Below, one piece after another: positions 33,984 to 46,523 of a stretch of 64,000 bases of DNA. The stretch covers positions 930,001 through 994,000 of the forward strand of contig JAPVLO010000059.1 of assembly GCA_027257055.1 (NCBI GenBank). The letters are read 5' to 3'. Both the position numbers and the translations under genes were made by a program. The notes under the pieces are model-generated. The model had not been told where the DNA came from. It saw only the letters and a program-made list of their open reading frames with translations, and did no database searches. Source of the stretch: Cephalopachus bancanus (Eukaryota > Chordata > Mammalia > Primates > Tarsiidae). Positions within the stretch are counted from its first letter, which is position 1, and every line of letters starts with the position of its first letter.

Positions 33984-36900
33984 ATGACAGGGATCAACTC
34001 TTGCATTTCAATTATTAGCCAAAATGTGAACGGACTAAATGCACCACTGAAAAGACATAGAATGGCAAAATGGATAAAATATCACCAGGCAACAATCTAT
34101 TGCCTTCAAGACACTCACCTCACTAGAAAGGACACCCACAGACTCAAAGTAAAAGGATGGGAAACAAACTTTCAGGCAAACAGAATACAAAAGAAAGGAG
34201 GAGTAGCAATCTTAATTTCAGACAAAATACCCTTCAAGTTATTAAAAATCAAAAAAGATACAGAAGGCCACTACATAATGAGAAAAGGCTCAATCCATCA
34301 ACAAGATATATCTATCCTAAACATATATGCACCCAACATAGGTGCACCAACTTTCATAAAGCAACTTCTTGGAAAACTAAAGAAAGATATCGACTCTAAC
34401 ACTATCATAACTATCGACTTTAATACCCCACTCACAACCCTAGACAGATCATCAGGACAAAAAATCAGCAAGGAGATCTGGAACCTCAATGTGACTTTGG
34501 ACCAAATGGACTTAATGATACCTACCGAAACTCCATCCAAAGACCACAGAATACACATTCTACTCATCACCACATGGAACATATTCTAAGATCGACCACA
34601 TACTTGGCCATAAATCAAGCATAAGCAAATTTAAAAGGACCAAAATTCTACCAAGCACCTTCTCGGACCACAGTGGAATAAAAATAAACATTGACACCAA
34701 CAAAGTCCCCCCAAACCCACAAAGACATGGACACTAAACAGCATGATGCTAAACAACTCCTGGGTCAATGATGAAATCAAAACAGGGATCAAAAGATACC
34801 TGGAAACAAATGAAAATGAAGAAACATCTTACCAAAATCTCTGGGATGCCCTGAAAGCTGTAGTAAGAGGGGAATTTATATCTATACAAACACACATGAA
34901 GAAAATGGAAGGAACAGTAATTCACAACCTAACAAGCCACCTGAAGAAGCTGGAGAAGCAAGACCACAAAAACCCTAATTTCAGCAGAAGAATCCAGATC
35001 ACCAAAATAAAAGCCCAAATCCAGGACATAGAAGACAAAAAGATAATACAGAAAAATCAGTGAAACAAAAAGCTGGTTCTTTGAAAGGATAAATAAGATC
35101 GATGATCCCCTAGCTAGACTGACCAAGAAAAAAACAAGAAAAAAACCAAATAAGCAGCCAGGCTCGGTGGCTCAGCCTGTAATCCCACGCCTTTGGGAGG
35201 CTGAGTTGAGTGGATTGCCTGAGCCCGCAGGTTCGAGACCCGCCTGGGCAGCAAGTCCTCATCTCTACAATAAATCAAAAAATCTGCTGGGCGTGGTAGC
35301 GCATGCCTGTAATTCCGGCTACTTGGAAGGCTGAGGCGGAAGGATTGCTGGAGCCCAGTAGGTTGAGGCTGCGGTGGCCGGGAGTGGCCACTGCACTCCA
35401 GTCTGAGCGACAGAGTGAGACTCCGACTCAAAAAAAAAAAAAAACAAAAACCAAATAAGCACAATCAGAAACACAAAAGATGAAGTCACATCTGACCCTG
35501 AAGAAATACAAAAGATCATTAGAGACTACTACGTACACTTGTATGGAAACAAACTTGAAAACCTTAAGGAAATGGAGGACTTCCTGACATCACACGACCT
35601 ACCTAAGTTGGAACAAGAAGAAATTGAGACCCTAAATAGACCAATAACAATCAAGGAAATCGACTACGTAATAAGAAAACTTCCTACAAAAAAAAGCCCT
35701 GGTCCAGATGGCTTTCCAGCAGAATTCTACAAGACATTCAAGGAGGAGCTGATACCAATCCTACTGAAGGTATTCCAGGCGATTGAAAAAGATGAAACTC
35801 TCCCCAAATCATTTTACGAAGCCAACATCACATTGATACCCAAGCCAGGTAAAGATCCAACAAAGAAAGAACTACAGGCCAATATCTTTGATGAACATAG
35901 ATGCTAAAATTCTCAACAAGAGCCTAGCAAACCGGATTCAGCAGTACATCTCAAAAATCATCCACCATGACCAAGTAGGCTTTATTCCTGGGATTCAAGG
36001 CTGGTTCAACATTCGTAAAACCATAAATGTAATTAAATACATCAACAGATGTCAAAACAAAAACCACATGATCATATCATTAGATGCAGAAAAAGCTTTT
36101 GATAAAATCCAGCACCCCTTCTTGATAAAAACCCTTGAACATCTAGGCATATGGGGAACATACCTCAAAATAGTAAAAGCCATCTACGAGAAACCCACAG
36201 CCAGCATACTCCTAAATGGACAAAAATTGGAACCAATTCCCCTGAAAACTGGAACTAGACAAGGATCCCCACTCTCACCCCTCCTGTTCAACATAGTATA
36301 GGAAGTCCTGGCTAGAGCAATCAGAGAAGAGGAGGCAATCAGAGGTATTCAAATAGGAAAAGAGGAAGTCAAATTATCTCTCTATGCAGATGATATGATG
36401 GTGTACCTTGAAAGCCCAAGAGAATCTGTCAAAAGCCTCCTTACATTGATAAAGGCCTTTGGCAAAGTCTCAGGATACCAAATAAATGTACAAAAGACAA
36501 TTGCATTTCTCTACACCAATAATAAACAAACAGAAACCCAAATAAAAAGCACAATTCCATTCACAATAGCCACAAAAAAAAAGAGAAATACCTTGGCATC
36601 TTCCTAACCAGAGACGTGAAAGACCTTTACAATGAAAATTACAAAACACTGCTCAAAGAAATCAAAGCTGACACGAACAAGTGGAAAAATATCCCATGCT
36701 CATGGATCAGAAGAGTCAACATTGTGATGATGTCCATCTTACCTAAGGCAATCTACAAATTCAATGCAATACCCATTAAATTACCAACAACATTCTTCTC
36801 AGACCCAGAAAAAAACAAAACAGGAATTCATGTGGAAACACAAATGTCCAAGAATAGCCAGAACAATCCTCAGCAAAAAAAACAAAGCAGGTGGCATCAC

Positions 36901-37995
36901 AATACCAGACTTCAAACTTTACTATAAAGCTGCAATCATCAAAACAGCTTGGTATTGGTACAGGAACAGGCATATAGATCAATGGAACAGAATTGAGATT
37001 CTAGAAGCAAAACCTCAATTTCTCAACCAACTCATCTTCGACAAAGCCCCCACCATCTACCACTGGGGAGAGGAGAACCTATTCAGTAAATGGTGCTGGG
37101 AAAACTGGCTGACCACATGCAGAAGATTGAAACAGGACCCCTATCTATCCCCATGCACAAAAGTTAACTCCAAATGGATCAGAGACCTAAATGTAAAACT
37201 TCAAACCATAAGAACCTTAGAAAAGGAAGGAAATACCCTCATGGAAATCGGAACTGGCATCCAATTCCTGTACAAAACCCGAAACCCACAGGTCATAAGA
37301 GAGAAGATAGACAAGTGGGACCTCATTAAACTGACAAGCTTCTGCAAAGCCAAAGAAACCATCAAGAGAGCAGGGAGACAGCCTACAGACTGGGAAAGAG
37401 TATTTGTCAACTCTAGGTCTGACAAAGGCTTAACATCTTGGATCTACAAGGAACTCAAATGTACTGAAAAGAAGAAAACAAACAACCCCATTATAAAATG
37501 GGCAAAAGATATGAACAGACACTTCACAAAGAAGACATGCGAGCAACCAACAAACACATGAAGAAATGTTCAACCTCACTAATCATCAGGGAGATGCAAA
37601 TCAAAACCACACTGAGGTACCATCTAACTCCAGTCAGAATGGCAAGTATCAACAACTCAAAAAATAACAGCTGCTGGAGAGGGTGTGTTGAAAAGGGAAC
37701 ACTTCTACACTGTTGGTGGGAGTGTAAACTAGTGCAACCTCTGTGGAAAGCAGTGTGGCGATTCCTAAAAGCTCTAAAAATTGACCTTCCATATGACCCT
37801 GCAATCCCCCTACTGGGAATATACCCTGAAGAACTCAAATCACTCTATAAAAAAGATACCTGCATACGTATGTTTATCGCAGTGTTGTTCACAATAGCAA
37901 GAACCTGGAAACAACCATGCTGCCCATCAAAAGAAGACTGGATTAAAAAAATGTGGCACGTATACACGATGGAATACTATGCAGCCATAAAATAG
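33984..37995 (+). pseudogene. L1 ORF2 (endonuclease/reverse transcriptase), inactive
   Basis: Starts ATG with MTGINSCISIISQNVNGLNA, the ORF2p endonuclease N-terminus. The endonuclease part is open to 34589 and resumes in the same frame at 34743-35063. An Alu (35156-35445 plus duplication) interrupts it. The RT part follows: a finger region near 35539-35907 ([13 protein letters not shown]), then a frame open from 35888 to 36607 except for one TAG at 36299-36301, with the catalytic YADD at 36383-36394. Further frame changes occur in A-runs near 36590 and 36800 and near 37500. The Cys-rich C-terminal part ([20 protein letters not shown]) ends at 37995. In an active L1 this protein nicks target DNA and reverse-transcribes L1 RNA; this copy cannot. 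Confidence 0.92.
35156..35445 (+). mobile_element. Young Alu inserted in L1 ORF2, perfect 15-bp TSD
   Basis: Flanked on both sides by aaaaaccaaataagc (35141-35155 and 35446-35460). Removing the Alu and one duplication restores the L1 sequence across the site. The Alu has the lineage-type CTCAGCCTGTAATCCCACGC and GCAGCAAGTCCTCATCTCTA segments and an A-tail. Confidence 0.96.
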
Positions 37996-38449
37996 AACAA
38001 AATCATGAATTTCGCAGCAACCTGGATGGAACTAGAGTCTATAATACTGAGTGACCTCTCACAGAAACAAAGATCCGTGTATCACATGTTCTCACTCATA
38101 TAATGGACCTTGAACATCCAATGTAATACTATAAGAAAATGACTGACGGTACTGGGAAACAATAGGGGGGAGGGGGATGGGATTAACGGTAGCAAATATC
38201 TGTCTGGGGATGGGAAAACACCTCTTATCAACAGGGTGCCTCAATGAAACGTAATTGTACACCTAACCCTTAACTGTACCCCACAAAACCATAATAAAAA
38301 TATTGATTAATAAAAAAAAAGAAATAACACACTTAGATATGTGAAAAAAGAAATCATGTAGATTGCTTTAGTCTCAGATTCCTGTCTCAGACTGCTTTTC
38401 ATTCAGCATGTAAATAAGCAAGAAGCAATCAAAGATTGACTTTTGAAAC

Positions 38450-38755
38450 CTTTGATTCAATCCTGGCTCTGAGACCTACAGCTCCGGGACTCTGATACTT
38501 TATTTGACCTAGCCAAGATTTAGCTTCTCTCCTGCACAATCACCTGTTTCACTGAATTTCTAAGAGTTAGCTAAGATAAAGTAATTTCAAGTGTTCATTC
38601 AGTTCTGGGTGCATAGTAGGCTGTTAAAATAAATGGCTGCTATCACTGTTATAATCATCTATTAACCCAATCCCCACTCATCTTACACTTAAGGAAACTG
38701 AGAGACTCAGTGTTTTGCCAAGAATGAGGACAACTATTAAAAAGTCGAAACTCAG
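38450..38755 (+). mobile_element. MIR fragment(s)
   Basis: The segments caatcctggctctgagacct, gtgcatagtaggctgttaaa and the aaggaaactgagagactcag stretch match MIR parts; two fragments, one possibly reversed, may be present before the Alu at 38756. Confidence 0.45.
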
Positions 38756-39034
38756 CCGGGCTGGGTGCAGCCTGTAATCCCGCACCTTTGGGAGGCTGAG
38801 GTGAGTGGATTGCCTGAGCCCGCGGTTCAAGACCTGCCTGGGCAGCAAGACCTCATCTCTACAATAAATCAAAAAATCAGCCGGGCGTGGTAGCGCATGC
38901 CTGTAATTCCGGCTACTTGGAAGGCTGAGGCGGAAGGATCGCCGGAGCCCAGCAGGTCGAGGCTGCGGTGGCCGGGAGCGGCCACTGCACTCCAGTCTGG
39001 GCGAACGAGTGAGACTACAACTCAAAAAAAAAAA
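38756..39034 (+). mobile_element. Young lineage-specific Alu with 16-bp TSD
   Basis: Bounded by aaaagtcgaaactcag (38740-38755) and aaaagtcaaaactcag (39035-39050), differing at one CpG position. It shares GCAGCAAGACCTCATCTCTA and GGTGGCCGGGAGCGGCCACT with the other young copies. A few bases are missing near the 5' end (gggctgggtgcagcctg). Confidence 0.94.
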
Positions 39035-39050
39035 AAAAGTCAAAACTCAG

Positions 39051-39665
39051 AACCTGGCTCACAGTTCACTTTTTTCCATTTTAACATGCATAACAAGCCT
39101 CAGCTTGCAGAGTCTAACAGCTGGGAGGAGCAAGCTCATTTCATGCCTATAAGCTAGCCAGAAAAGAATGTGGCACATATACTTTCCTAATGAAAAGTAA
39201 ACAGAAAGACCTTTTTAGTCCTTTGGCTGAAAATCAGAATCCTCTTGTGCAAATTGAATTCATTTTGTTGTTGCTTCAGGATAAAATAGATTCCATTACC
39301 ATTCTCTATCACTATTTCTCCATTTTCCTTGCTCTGAGTGTATCCCATCTCTTAGAATTAGAATAGGGGACTTTAGTTGATCACAGTAGCCATTGGAAAG
39401 CTACAGGGGAAAGAAATAAAAATAACTTTCACTGATGGAAAAGAAGTAAAAAAAGAATCTTGTGATAGCAGTAATATTTTCATTTTAAAAATTTTTATAA
39501 GATTAGAGAGACTTTGTGACCATATGTAAATTGTTATGTGTATGGCCCTGTTAGTGATTTTTACCTAGCCTTCAGGAAAAATTATATTGATAAGAGATAA
39601 TAGGTTGAAAAAAATTTTAAAGGAAACCAGAATTTTTAACACTAAAATATTTTCTATTAGAAGGG
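39051..39665. other. Intergenic, nothing recognised
   Basis: No gene or repeat identified. Confidence 0.4.
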
Positions 39666-40290
39666 TTTTTTTTTTTTTTTTTTTTACAATGATTGATCAC
39701 ATCTTTTATTAATAGAATATGACCTGGAAGGAAATGACTCCACAAAACAAAATAGCAAGAAATTTTTAAGTTTTGATCCTTTCTTTATAATTCTTCTACA
39801 TTCTTATAGGATGAACCAAGGTTATACCACTTATGTTTTCAACAAACTTAAAGCAGTGGGGGTAAAAATCCAACTGGGTTCTTCTCCACCCACCCAAGTT
39901 TTCCAGATAAAACTTTTTATCGTTATACAAAGTTTCCACCTTTTCCCCAAGTAACATGCATGGAGACTGCATCCATTCTTAAGGGTCACATTCTAACTTG
40001 TCCAAAGGAACTGTGTAGGCTGAGATGGTTCTAGTATAGGTGTTATAGTTATACTAAAAAATAGCATGGTAACTCAGCCTGAAGTCAATTTACAGAGAAC
40101 AAATCTGCTTTGCAAGAATAAGAAAACACTCCATCTCTTTCACATACGAGTTTGTAATAGAAAATTAACTCCTTGTGAAAATTTCCAAAGTTCAATTAAT
40201 AGTGAATTCACTTTATTCATTCCTGCACGCATCTATCCATTCATTACAAATAATACTGGAATAATCCTACTGCTGATCTAAGAGATTAGG
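39666..40290 (-). pseudogene. Possible retrocopied 3'UTR
   Basis: A T20 run at 39666-39685 is, on the minus strand, a poly-A tail. An AATAAA polyadenylation signal lies 20 nt before it (39705-39710 on the plus strand), the normal spacing for a polyadenylated mRNA. This arrangement suggests an mRNA 3' end inserted by L1 machinery. The sequence further in shows no coding frame that I recognise and no target-site duplication was found by eye, so the right boundary (given roughly) and parent gene are unknown. A chance T-run or unrecognised SINE/LINE tail is the alternative. Confidence 0.35.
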
Positions 40291-41184
40291 AATTTCAGAG
40301 GGAGTTCCATAAACGGTGAAGGAAATTAACCTGTTGCTATTATATGACATCACTGTGTGATTACATGCATATTATCATTGTGATTACTCTTTAATTTTTA
40401 ATACTACACATTTTTTTGGATTGTTGAAAAGTTGTCTAGTGTTTTCTTAATAGGCACTAAGACAAAAGCTAGCATGTAATTAGCACCTAGTTTCACTGTT
40501 TCCTATTTACCCTTTGAAGAAAACCCATGCTGAATATTTGCCTTTCTAGCAATTGTTAGGTTCTCAGGATAAGTCCTTTCAGGTAGCTGCCCAAGCTCAT
40601 TAGGCCTCTACACTCAGCTCAGGCAATGTTAGTAGGTTGGTTCATTTTAATGTAAACAGTGTTGCTGAATGCCCTGTGTTGTAATACTTTTCTTGAGTCT
40701 TTACTTCTGTACTTCTTTTTAAAATTTCTCCTTTTAAAAAGTTCTACCTACAGCAAAAGCATTTCAGAACTTTTCAGTGAATAACCAATACTTTCCAGAT
40801 CATAGCTCTGACTTCCATGAATGCCCTTTTGGAAATCACAGGAGTTAGTGCTTTATGTATTAGTTATGTTAGCCCATCTCCTAGGTCACAGTTTAATTAA
40901 TCAATCTAGTGAAATCATTTCAAATAAATCCAGCTTCCTTGTTCTTCCATTTATTTAACCCTTTCCCCCTTTAATCTGAGGATAATTGCCAACAGTGTTT
41001 TTGGCTGCAACGTTTACCACAAGATAAAATACATATATTTTGTAATTTTTGTAATACATATACTTTATTATATATATATATATATATATATTACAATACT
41101 CTTCTTTTTTTGTAATTCTTGTTAGGGTTAGAGACAAGTTTTGTTTAGAAATAACTCCAAGAACTGTTTTTATGTTTTCTTTTC
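40291..41184. other. Intergenic, with a (TA)n run
   Basis: Unclassified AT-rich sequence; a TA microsatellite of about 11 units lies at 41069-41091. Confidence 0.5.
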
Positions 41185-41488
41185 TTTTTTTTTTTTTTTT
41201 TTTTTTGAGTTGGAGTCTCACTTTGTCACCCAGACTGGAGTGCAGTGGCATGCTCCCAGCCACTGCAGCCTCGACCTGCTGGGCTCTGGCGATCCTTCTG
41301 CCTCAGTCTTCCAAGTAGCTGGAACTACAGGTGCGCACTACTATGCCCAGCTAATTTTTATTTATTTATTTTAGAAATGAGTTCTCGCCAAGTTGCCCAG
41401 GTGGGTCTCGAATCCGCAGGCTCAGGCAATCCACTCTCCTCGGCCTCCCAAAGTACTGGGATTACAGGCTGAGCCATTGAGCCCAGCC
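41185..41488 (-). mobile_element. Alu with imperfect TSD
   Basis: Reverse-strand Alu starting with a T22 tail and gagttggagtctcactttgt. The complementary ends include gtgggtctcgaatccgcagg and attacaggctgagccattga, which are lineage-type. Flanks tatgttttctttt (41171-) and tatgttttatttt (41489-) form the duplication. Confidence 0.92.
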
Positions 41489-42825
41489 TATGTTTTATTT
41501 TCACATTGATAACCAGTTAGATTTGTTTCACTCTCAACAAGCATGTGTATGTAAAATTAAACAAATACAGCAGCAAGCTACACTTTTTTTTCTAAACGGG
41601 TAAAGGATTAAAGATTTGGGCAGTACTGAGAAAGACTCCCTACTCTTAGTGAGACAAGGGTGATACTGACATAAAGGCTGGTCATCATGTGAGTCTTTAT
41701 TGATTAACCAGGTTAACTAACTCTTGGTGACTCACAGGGTCTGTTGACATATTTTTCCTTTGCTACCTATTTTCCCTTCTACTGATCAGGATATCCTCAT
41801 TTTCTTTTTAGGCCATGAGGTAGTATTATTTCAACATTCAGCTTAGGGGTTGAACATGTACCTATGTCTGAGTCAATTAGCATATCACATTTTCAGAACA
41901 AATCACAATTATTTGTTCAGAAGAAGCCATGTAATCAGATTGGAGCCAAGGAAACACAATATTTGGTCAGCTGGTAATGCTGGGGCAAGAGCTCCTACTC
42001 TTTCCTACTGGACATAAATAAGGAGGAACCATCTTGAGACCACTGCAAGAAAGCTTGTCTGACAATGGTGTCTACACAGGGATGGAGAGACAGAAGTGAG
42101 ATTTGGATGGTTTTCTTCGAGTCCTTGGGTCCAACTGTGCCTACGGTCAGATTTACCCCCTGGACTTTTCAGTTATATAAGCAATTAATTCTTATTTTGC
42201 TTCATCTAGTTAGGGATGAAACAAACAAAAGATACAGCCCAGTGGTTGTGAAGAACTATGTGGGCAAAGGGTTGAGGATGTCTTTGCTGAGATTGAGGCG
42301 TAATTGAGATAGTTTGGAAGACCTCCTGGTTCCCCTACAGCTTAGGATCCCCTTCTTTGAGAAGACTCTAAAAATTTAAGAAGCTACTCTTAAATGAATT
42401 CTCATTCTACTTTATTCTAGTCCCAAGTTTTGCCAATCCAGATTGTCATTTCTTCATTGTTCTCCCTTACAAACAGAATTCAGAGTCTACATGGTTGGAG
42501 TCATCACTCATGTTTGAGATAACTTGTAGAAGGGTCAGGGGACCTGAAATAAAGCATCTCAACTCGGTTGTAAATTAGCAAGTCTTAATCTGGTATTGGG
42601 TGAGATACATATGAACTAGGATGAAGAATATACTCAATGTTGAATTTGTGGGTTACCAGATAACTTTATTTTCTTACGGTTAAATTCTTTTCAAAATTGG
42701 TAGGTGATTAAAGAAATTCAGAGAAGATAAAAAAGGTTAGGTATTTCTGACAGATAAAAATTCCAGCAAATCTTTTTGATACTATGTGGACTTATTTGGT
42801 GGAAGACTAAAGAACTTTTCTTGAG
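41489..42825. other. Intergenic, nothing recognised
   Basis: No gene or repeat supported; open frames at 42065-42307 and 42776-43000 lack any further support. Confidence 0.4.
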
Positions 42826-43211
42826 AAAGCCCTCAGCCACCATCACAGCTGGCTCTCTCCTGCAAACACCACTTCCTGGTCAGAGGTCAACAGCCCAGTC
42901 CATTACATCTGATATAATACCTCACTTTTGGGGAAGGTCTGATCCCAGACCCCAGCTAACACAACTATCCAAGCCACCCTGGCTACTCAGGATGGCTTAA
43001 ACTTGTGCAGGTACCCAACACAGGACTGCCACAACTCACAACTGAGACACCACACCAAGGCTGTAAGTAACCTAGGGAACCCTACAGTGCCTACATAAGC
43101 CATCTCCAATCTCAAATAAAATAGTCTACCCAACTGAGAAGAAACTAGAAAAATAATTCTGACAATATGAAAAAACCAGAATTCTTCAACATACCTAAAA
43201 GATCACACTAA

Positions 43212-43850
43212 TTGTTTAGCATTAGACATAACCAAAATGAAATCTTTGAAATTCCAGAGATAGAATTCAAAAGACTGATTATAAAATTGATCAATGACTT
43301 TAAAAAAAAGTTGAAAGCCAACATAAAGAAAAAAACAAAACAAAACAAAACTATCCAGGACATGAATGAAAAATACTCTAAAGAGATAGACACTTTAAAA
43401 TAAAAAAGCTAAAATTCTGGAAGTACAAGAATCATTTATGGAAGTACAAAATGCAGTGGAAAGTTTTCACAGTAGACTAGAACAAGTAGGAGAAAAGATT
43501 TCAGAACTTGAAAACAAGACTTCCAGTCAGACAACAATAAAGTCAGTCAGACAACAATAAAGAAAAAAAGAATCAAAAGAATAGAAGAAAGTCTCCAAGA
43601 AATGTGGAATTATGTTCAATGTCCAACCCTAAGAATTGTACATGTCCCTGAAGAAGAAGAGAAAACAACAGGTTTGGAAAACCTATTTGAGGGAATACTT
43701 AAGGAAAACTTCTCTGGTCTTGCCAGAGATTTAAACATCCAGATATAAGAAGCTCAAGGATCCCCGAAAGGTTCATTGCAAAAAGTTCATCCCCAAGGCA
43801 TATGATCATCAGTTTCTGTAAAAATAATGTGAAGGAAAAAATTTTTTAAG
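43212..43850 (+). pseudogene. L1 ORF1 remnant (older L1)
   Basis: A frame at 43212-43403 encodes NEIFEIPEIEFKRLIIKLIN followed by lysine-rich sequence, the coiled-coil region of L1 ORF1p, an RNA-binding chaperone. Downstream fragments (gaatcaaaagaatagaagaa, gaaagtctccaagaaatgtg, ttgtacatgtccctgaagaa) cover the central domain. Stops and a local repeat (agtcagtcagacaacaataa region, 43520-43562) disrupt it. Confidence 0.7.
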
Positions 43851-44345
43851 AGCAACAAGACAATCAAATAAAATAATTTACAAAGGTAAACCTATCAGAC
43901 TAACAGCAGACTTCTCAGAAGAAACTTTACATGCCAGAATAGATTGGTGCCCTATCTTCAATCTCCTTAAATAGAATAACAGTCAGCCAAGGATCTTATA
44001 TTCTGCAAAATTAAGTTTCATAAATGGAGAAATCAAGTCTTTCTCAGATAAGCAAATGCTAAGGGTATTTGTCACCACTAGACCAGTTCTACAAGAAACA
44101 CCCAAAGGAGTTCTAAACACTGAATCAAAAGGTAAAAATACATCAGTAGAAAAACACCAGAAAAAAACTTGCAGGACTTATAGAACACCAGCAAAATGGA
44201 AAAAAAAAAATAGATCAACCAGGTAACAACCAACGTGATAAATGGAATAGTACCTTATATATTATTATTAACACTGAATGCTAATGATCTCAATGCTCCC
44301 ACTTAAAAAAAGACTGGTAGAATGGATTTAGAAAACACACAATCC

Positions 44346-44659
44346 AGCCAGGTGCGGTGTCTCAAGCAGGTAATCCCAGCACTTTGGGAGGCCAAGGTAA
44401 GAGAATTGCCTAAGCCCAGGGGTTTGAGACAAGCCTGGGCAACTTGGTGAGACCTTATCTCTACATTATATCAAAAAAATTAGCCAGGTGTGGTAGTGAT
44501 GCCTGTAGTTCCTGCTACTTGAAAGGCTGAGGTGGAAGAATTGCCTGAGTCCAGCAGGTCAACTCTAGGGTAGCCATGAGCATGCCACTGCACTCCAGCC
44601 TGCGTGACAGAGTGAGACTCTGACTCAAAAAGAACCCCAAACAACAACATCAACAAAAA
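44346..44659 (+). mobile_element. Alu inserted in the older L1
   Basis: Starts gccaggtgcggtgtctcaag and ends gactctgactcaaaaagaac with an AAC-rich tail. Flanks acacacaatcc and aaccacaatcc form an imperfect duplication. It is more diverged than the young copies but has the lineage-type caacttggtgagaccttatc centre. Confidence 0.88.
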
Positions 44660-46363
44660 AACCACAATCCAAACATCTGCTGCCTTCAAGAGATCTGTGT
44701 GACACACAAAGACTCCAATAGATGCAAAGTAAAGGGGTGGGAAAAAATATATACTATGCAATTGGAAACCAAAAATGAGCAAGAGTAGCCATTCTCATAT
44801 CAGACAAAACACATTTTGACAACAGTAAAAAAACAACAAAGATGGTTATTATGTAATGAAAAATCCAATGAGAAGACAAAATAATTTTAAATATATATGC
44901 ATCTAACATCAGAGCTCCCAGCTTTATAGAACAAATTCTACTAGACCTAAATAAAGAGATAGACAGCAATACAATAATAGTGGAATGCTTCAATACAAAG
45001 CTGATAGCAATAAACTGATCATCAAGACAGAAAATCCACAAAGAAAAATTGGAGTTAAACTGAACTCTAGAGAAAATGGAACTAACAGACATCTATAGAC
45101 ACTCTATCTCCAAACTACAATATATACATTCTGCTTTTCAGCACATGAGAGAAACCATACAATAGACTATAAGTCAAGACTCAATAAATTAAAAAAATTG
45201 AAAACATATCAAGTCACAATGGAAAAAAACTAGAAATTAACTTCAAGGTGAACTTTCAAAACCAAATAAAAACACGGAAGTTAACTGTTCCTGAATGATC
45301 CACAGGTCAGCAGTGAAATCCAGGTAGAAATTTTAAAAGTTCCTTGAAATGAATGACAACAATGAAACAAATTATCAAAACCTCTGGGACACAGCCAAAG
45401 CTGTAATCAGAGGAAAATTTATAGCATTTAAAGTCTACATTATTAAGACTAAAAGATCACCTCTTGACAACCTATTTTCACACCTCAAGGAACTAGAAAA
45501 ACATGAACAAACCAAACCCAAAGCTAGCAAAAGAAAAGAAATAATAAAGATCATAACATAACTAAATGAAATTGAATAAAAGATATATAAAGGGCAAATG
45601 AAACAAAAGGTTAATTTTTTGAAAAGATAAAATTAATAGACAACTTGCTTGACTAATTAAGAAGTGAAGAGAGAAGCTTCAATATAGCTCAATCAGAAAT
45701 GAAAATGGAAATATCACAACTGATATGACAGAAATACAAAAGATCATCTGAGACTGTTAGGAACATCTTTATGCAAACTAGACAATTAGAGGAGACGGAA
45801 AAAGTCTTGGAAAAATGCAATCCCCCCAACCTTGAATCAGGAAGAAATAGAAACCCTGAACAGACCAATAATGAGTAGAAAGATTGAAATAATAATTAAA
45901 AGTCTGCCCCAAAAAAAAAAAACAATTAAAAGTCTGTCAGCAAAAAAAAGTCTAGGACCTGATGGACTCAAAGCTGAACTCTACCGGACTTTCAAAGAAG
46001 AACTGACACCAATTTGCTGAAGTTGTTCCATAAGACTGGCAAGGAGGGAATTCTCCCTAACTTATTCTATGAAGCCAATATCCCCCTGATACCAAAGCCA
46101 GAAAAAAGACACAAAAATAAAACTATAGACCAATATTCCTGATGAACATAGATGAGAACATCCTCAACAAAATATTAGCAAACCAAATTCAACAGTACAC
46201 TTATAAAACCCACCATGAACATTAAATTTCTTATTAAACTTGGCAAAAAAAAAGAAAAAATAATAAAAAGAAAAATAAATAAAAAATCCACCATGGTCAT
46301 TTGGGTTTTATCTCAGGTAAGAAAGGATAGTTCAATACACACGAGTCAATAAATGTGATCCTT

Positions 46364-46523
46364 AGCTGGGTGTGGTAGAGCATGCCTGTAGTTCCAGCTA
46401 CTTGAGGTGGAAGGATTGTCTTAGCCCAAAGGTCGAAGCTGTGGTGGCCATGAGCATGCTACTGCACTCTAGCCATGGTGACAGAATGAGACTTCAACTC
46501 AAAACTAACTAACTAACTAACTA
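46364..46523 (+). mobile_element. Alu right-monomer-only insertion with (AACT)n tail
   Basis: Begins agctgggtgtggtagagcat and ends gacttcaactcaaaactaac, so only the right arm is present. The tail is a run of AACT units up to 46523. A short gatcc on both sides may be the remains of the target-site duplication. It lies inside the older L1's ORF2. Confidence 0.8.

Larger units (their letters stand above)
33560..38320 (+). mobile_element. L1 retrotransposon, 5'-truncated, relatively young
   Basis: A 4.76-kb L1 (about 4.46 kb without the inserted Alu). It begins in the inter-ORF region (aggcagcaagaaaaaaaggc...), carries ORF2 from 33984 to 37995, a short 3'UTR with a G-run (agggggatggg), and ends in an A-rich tail at about 38311-38320. 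Promoter and ORF1 coding part are absent. No clear target-site duplication could be found by eye. Divergence from an intact L1 is modest, so it is younger than the other long L1 here. Its 3'UTR matches the fragment at 28638-28989. Confidence 0.92.

Noticed and set aside
35114..35464. 116-codon minus-strand frame
   Set aside because: Antisense Alu open frame inside L1.
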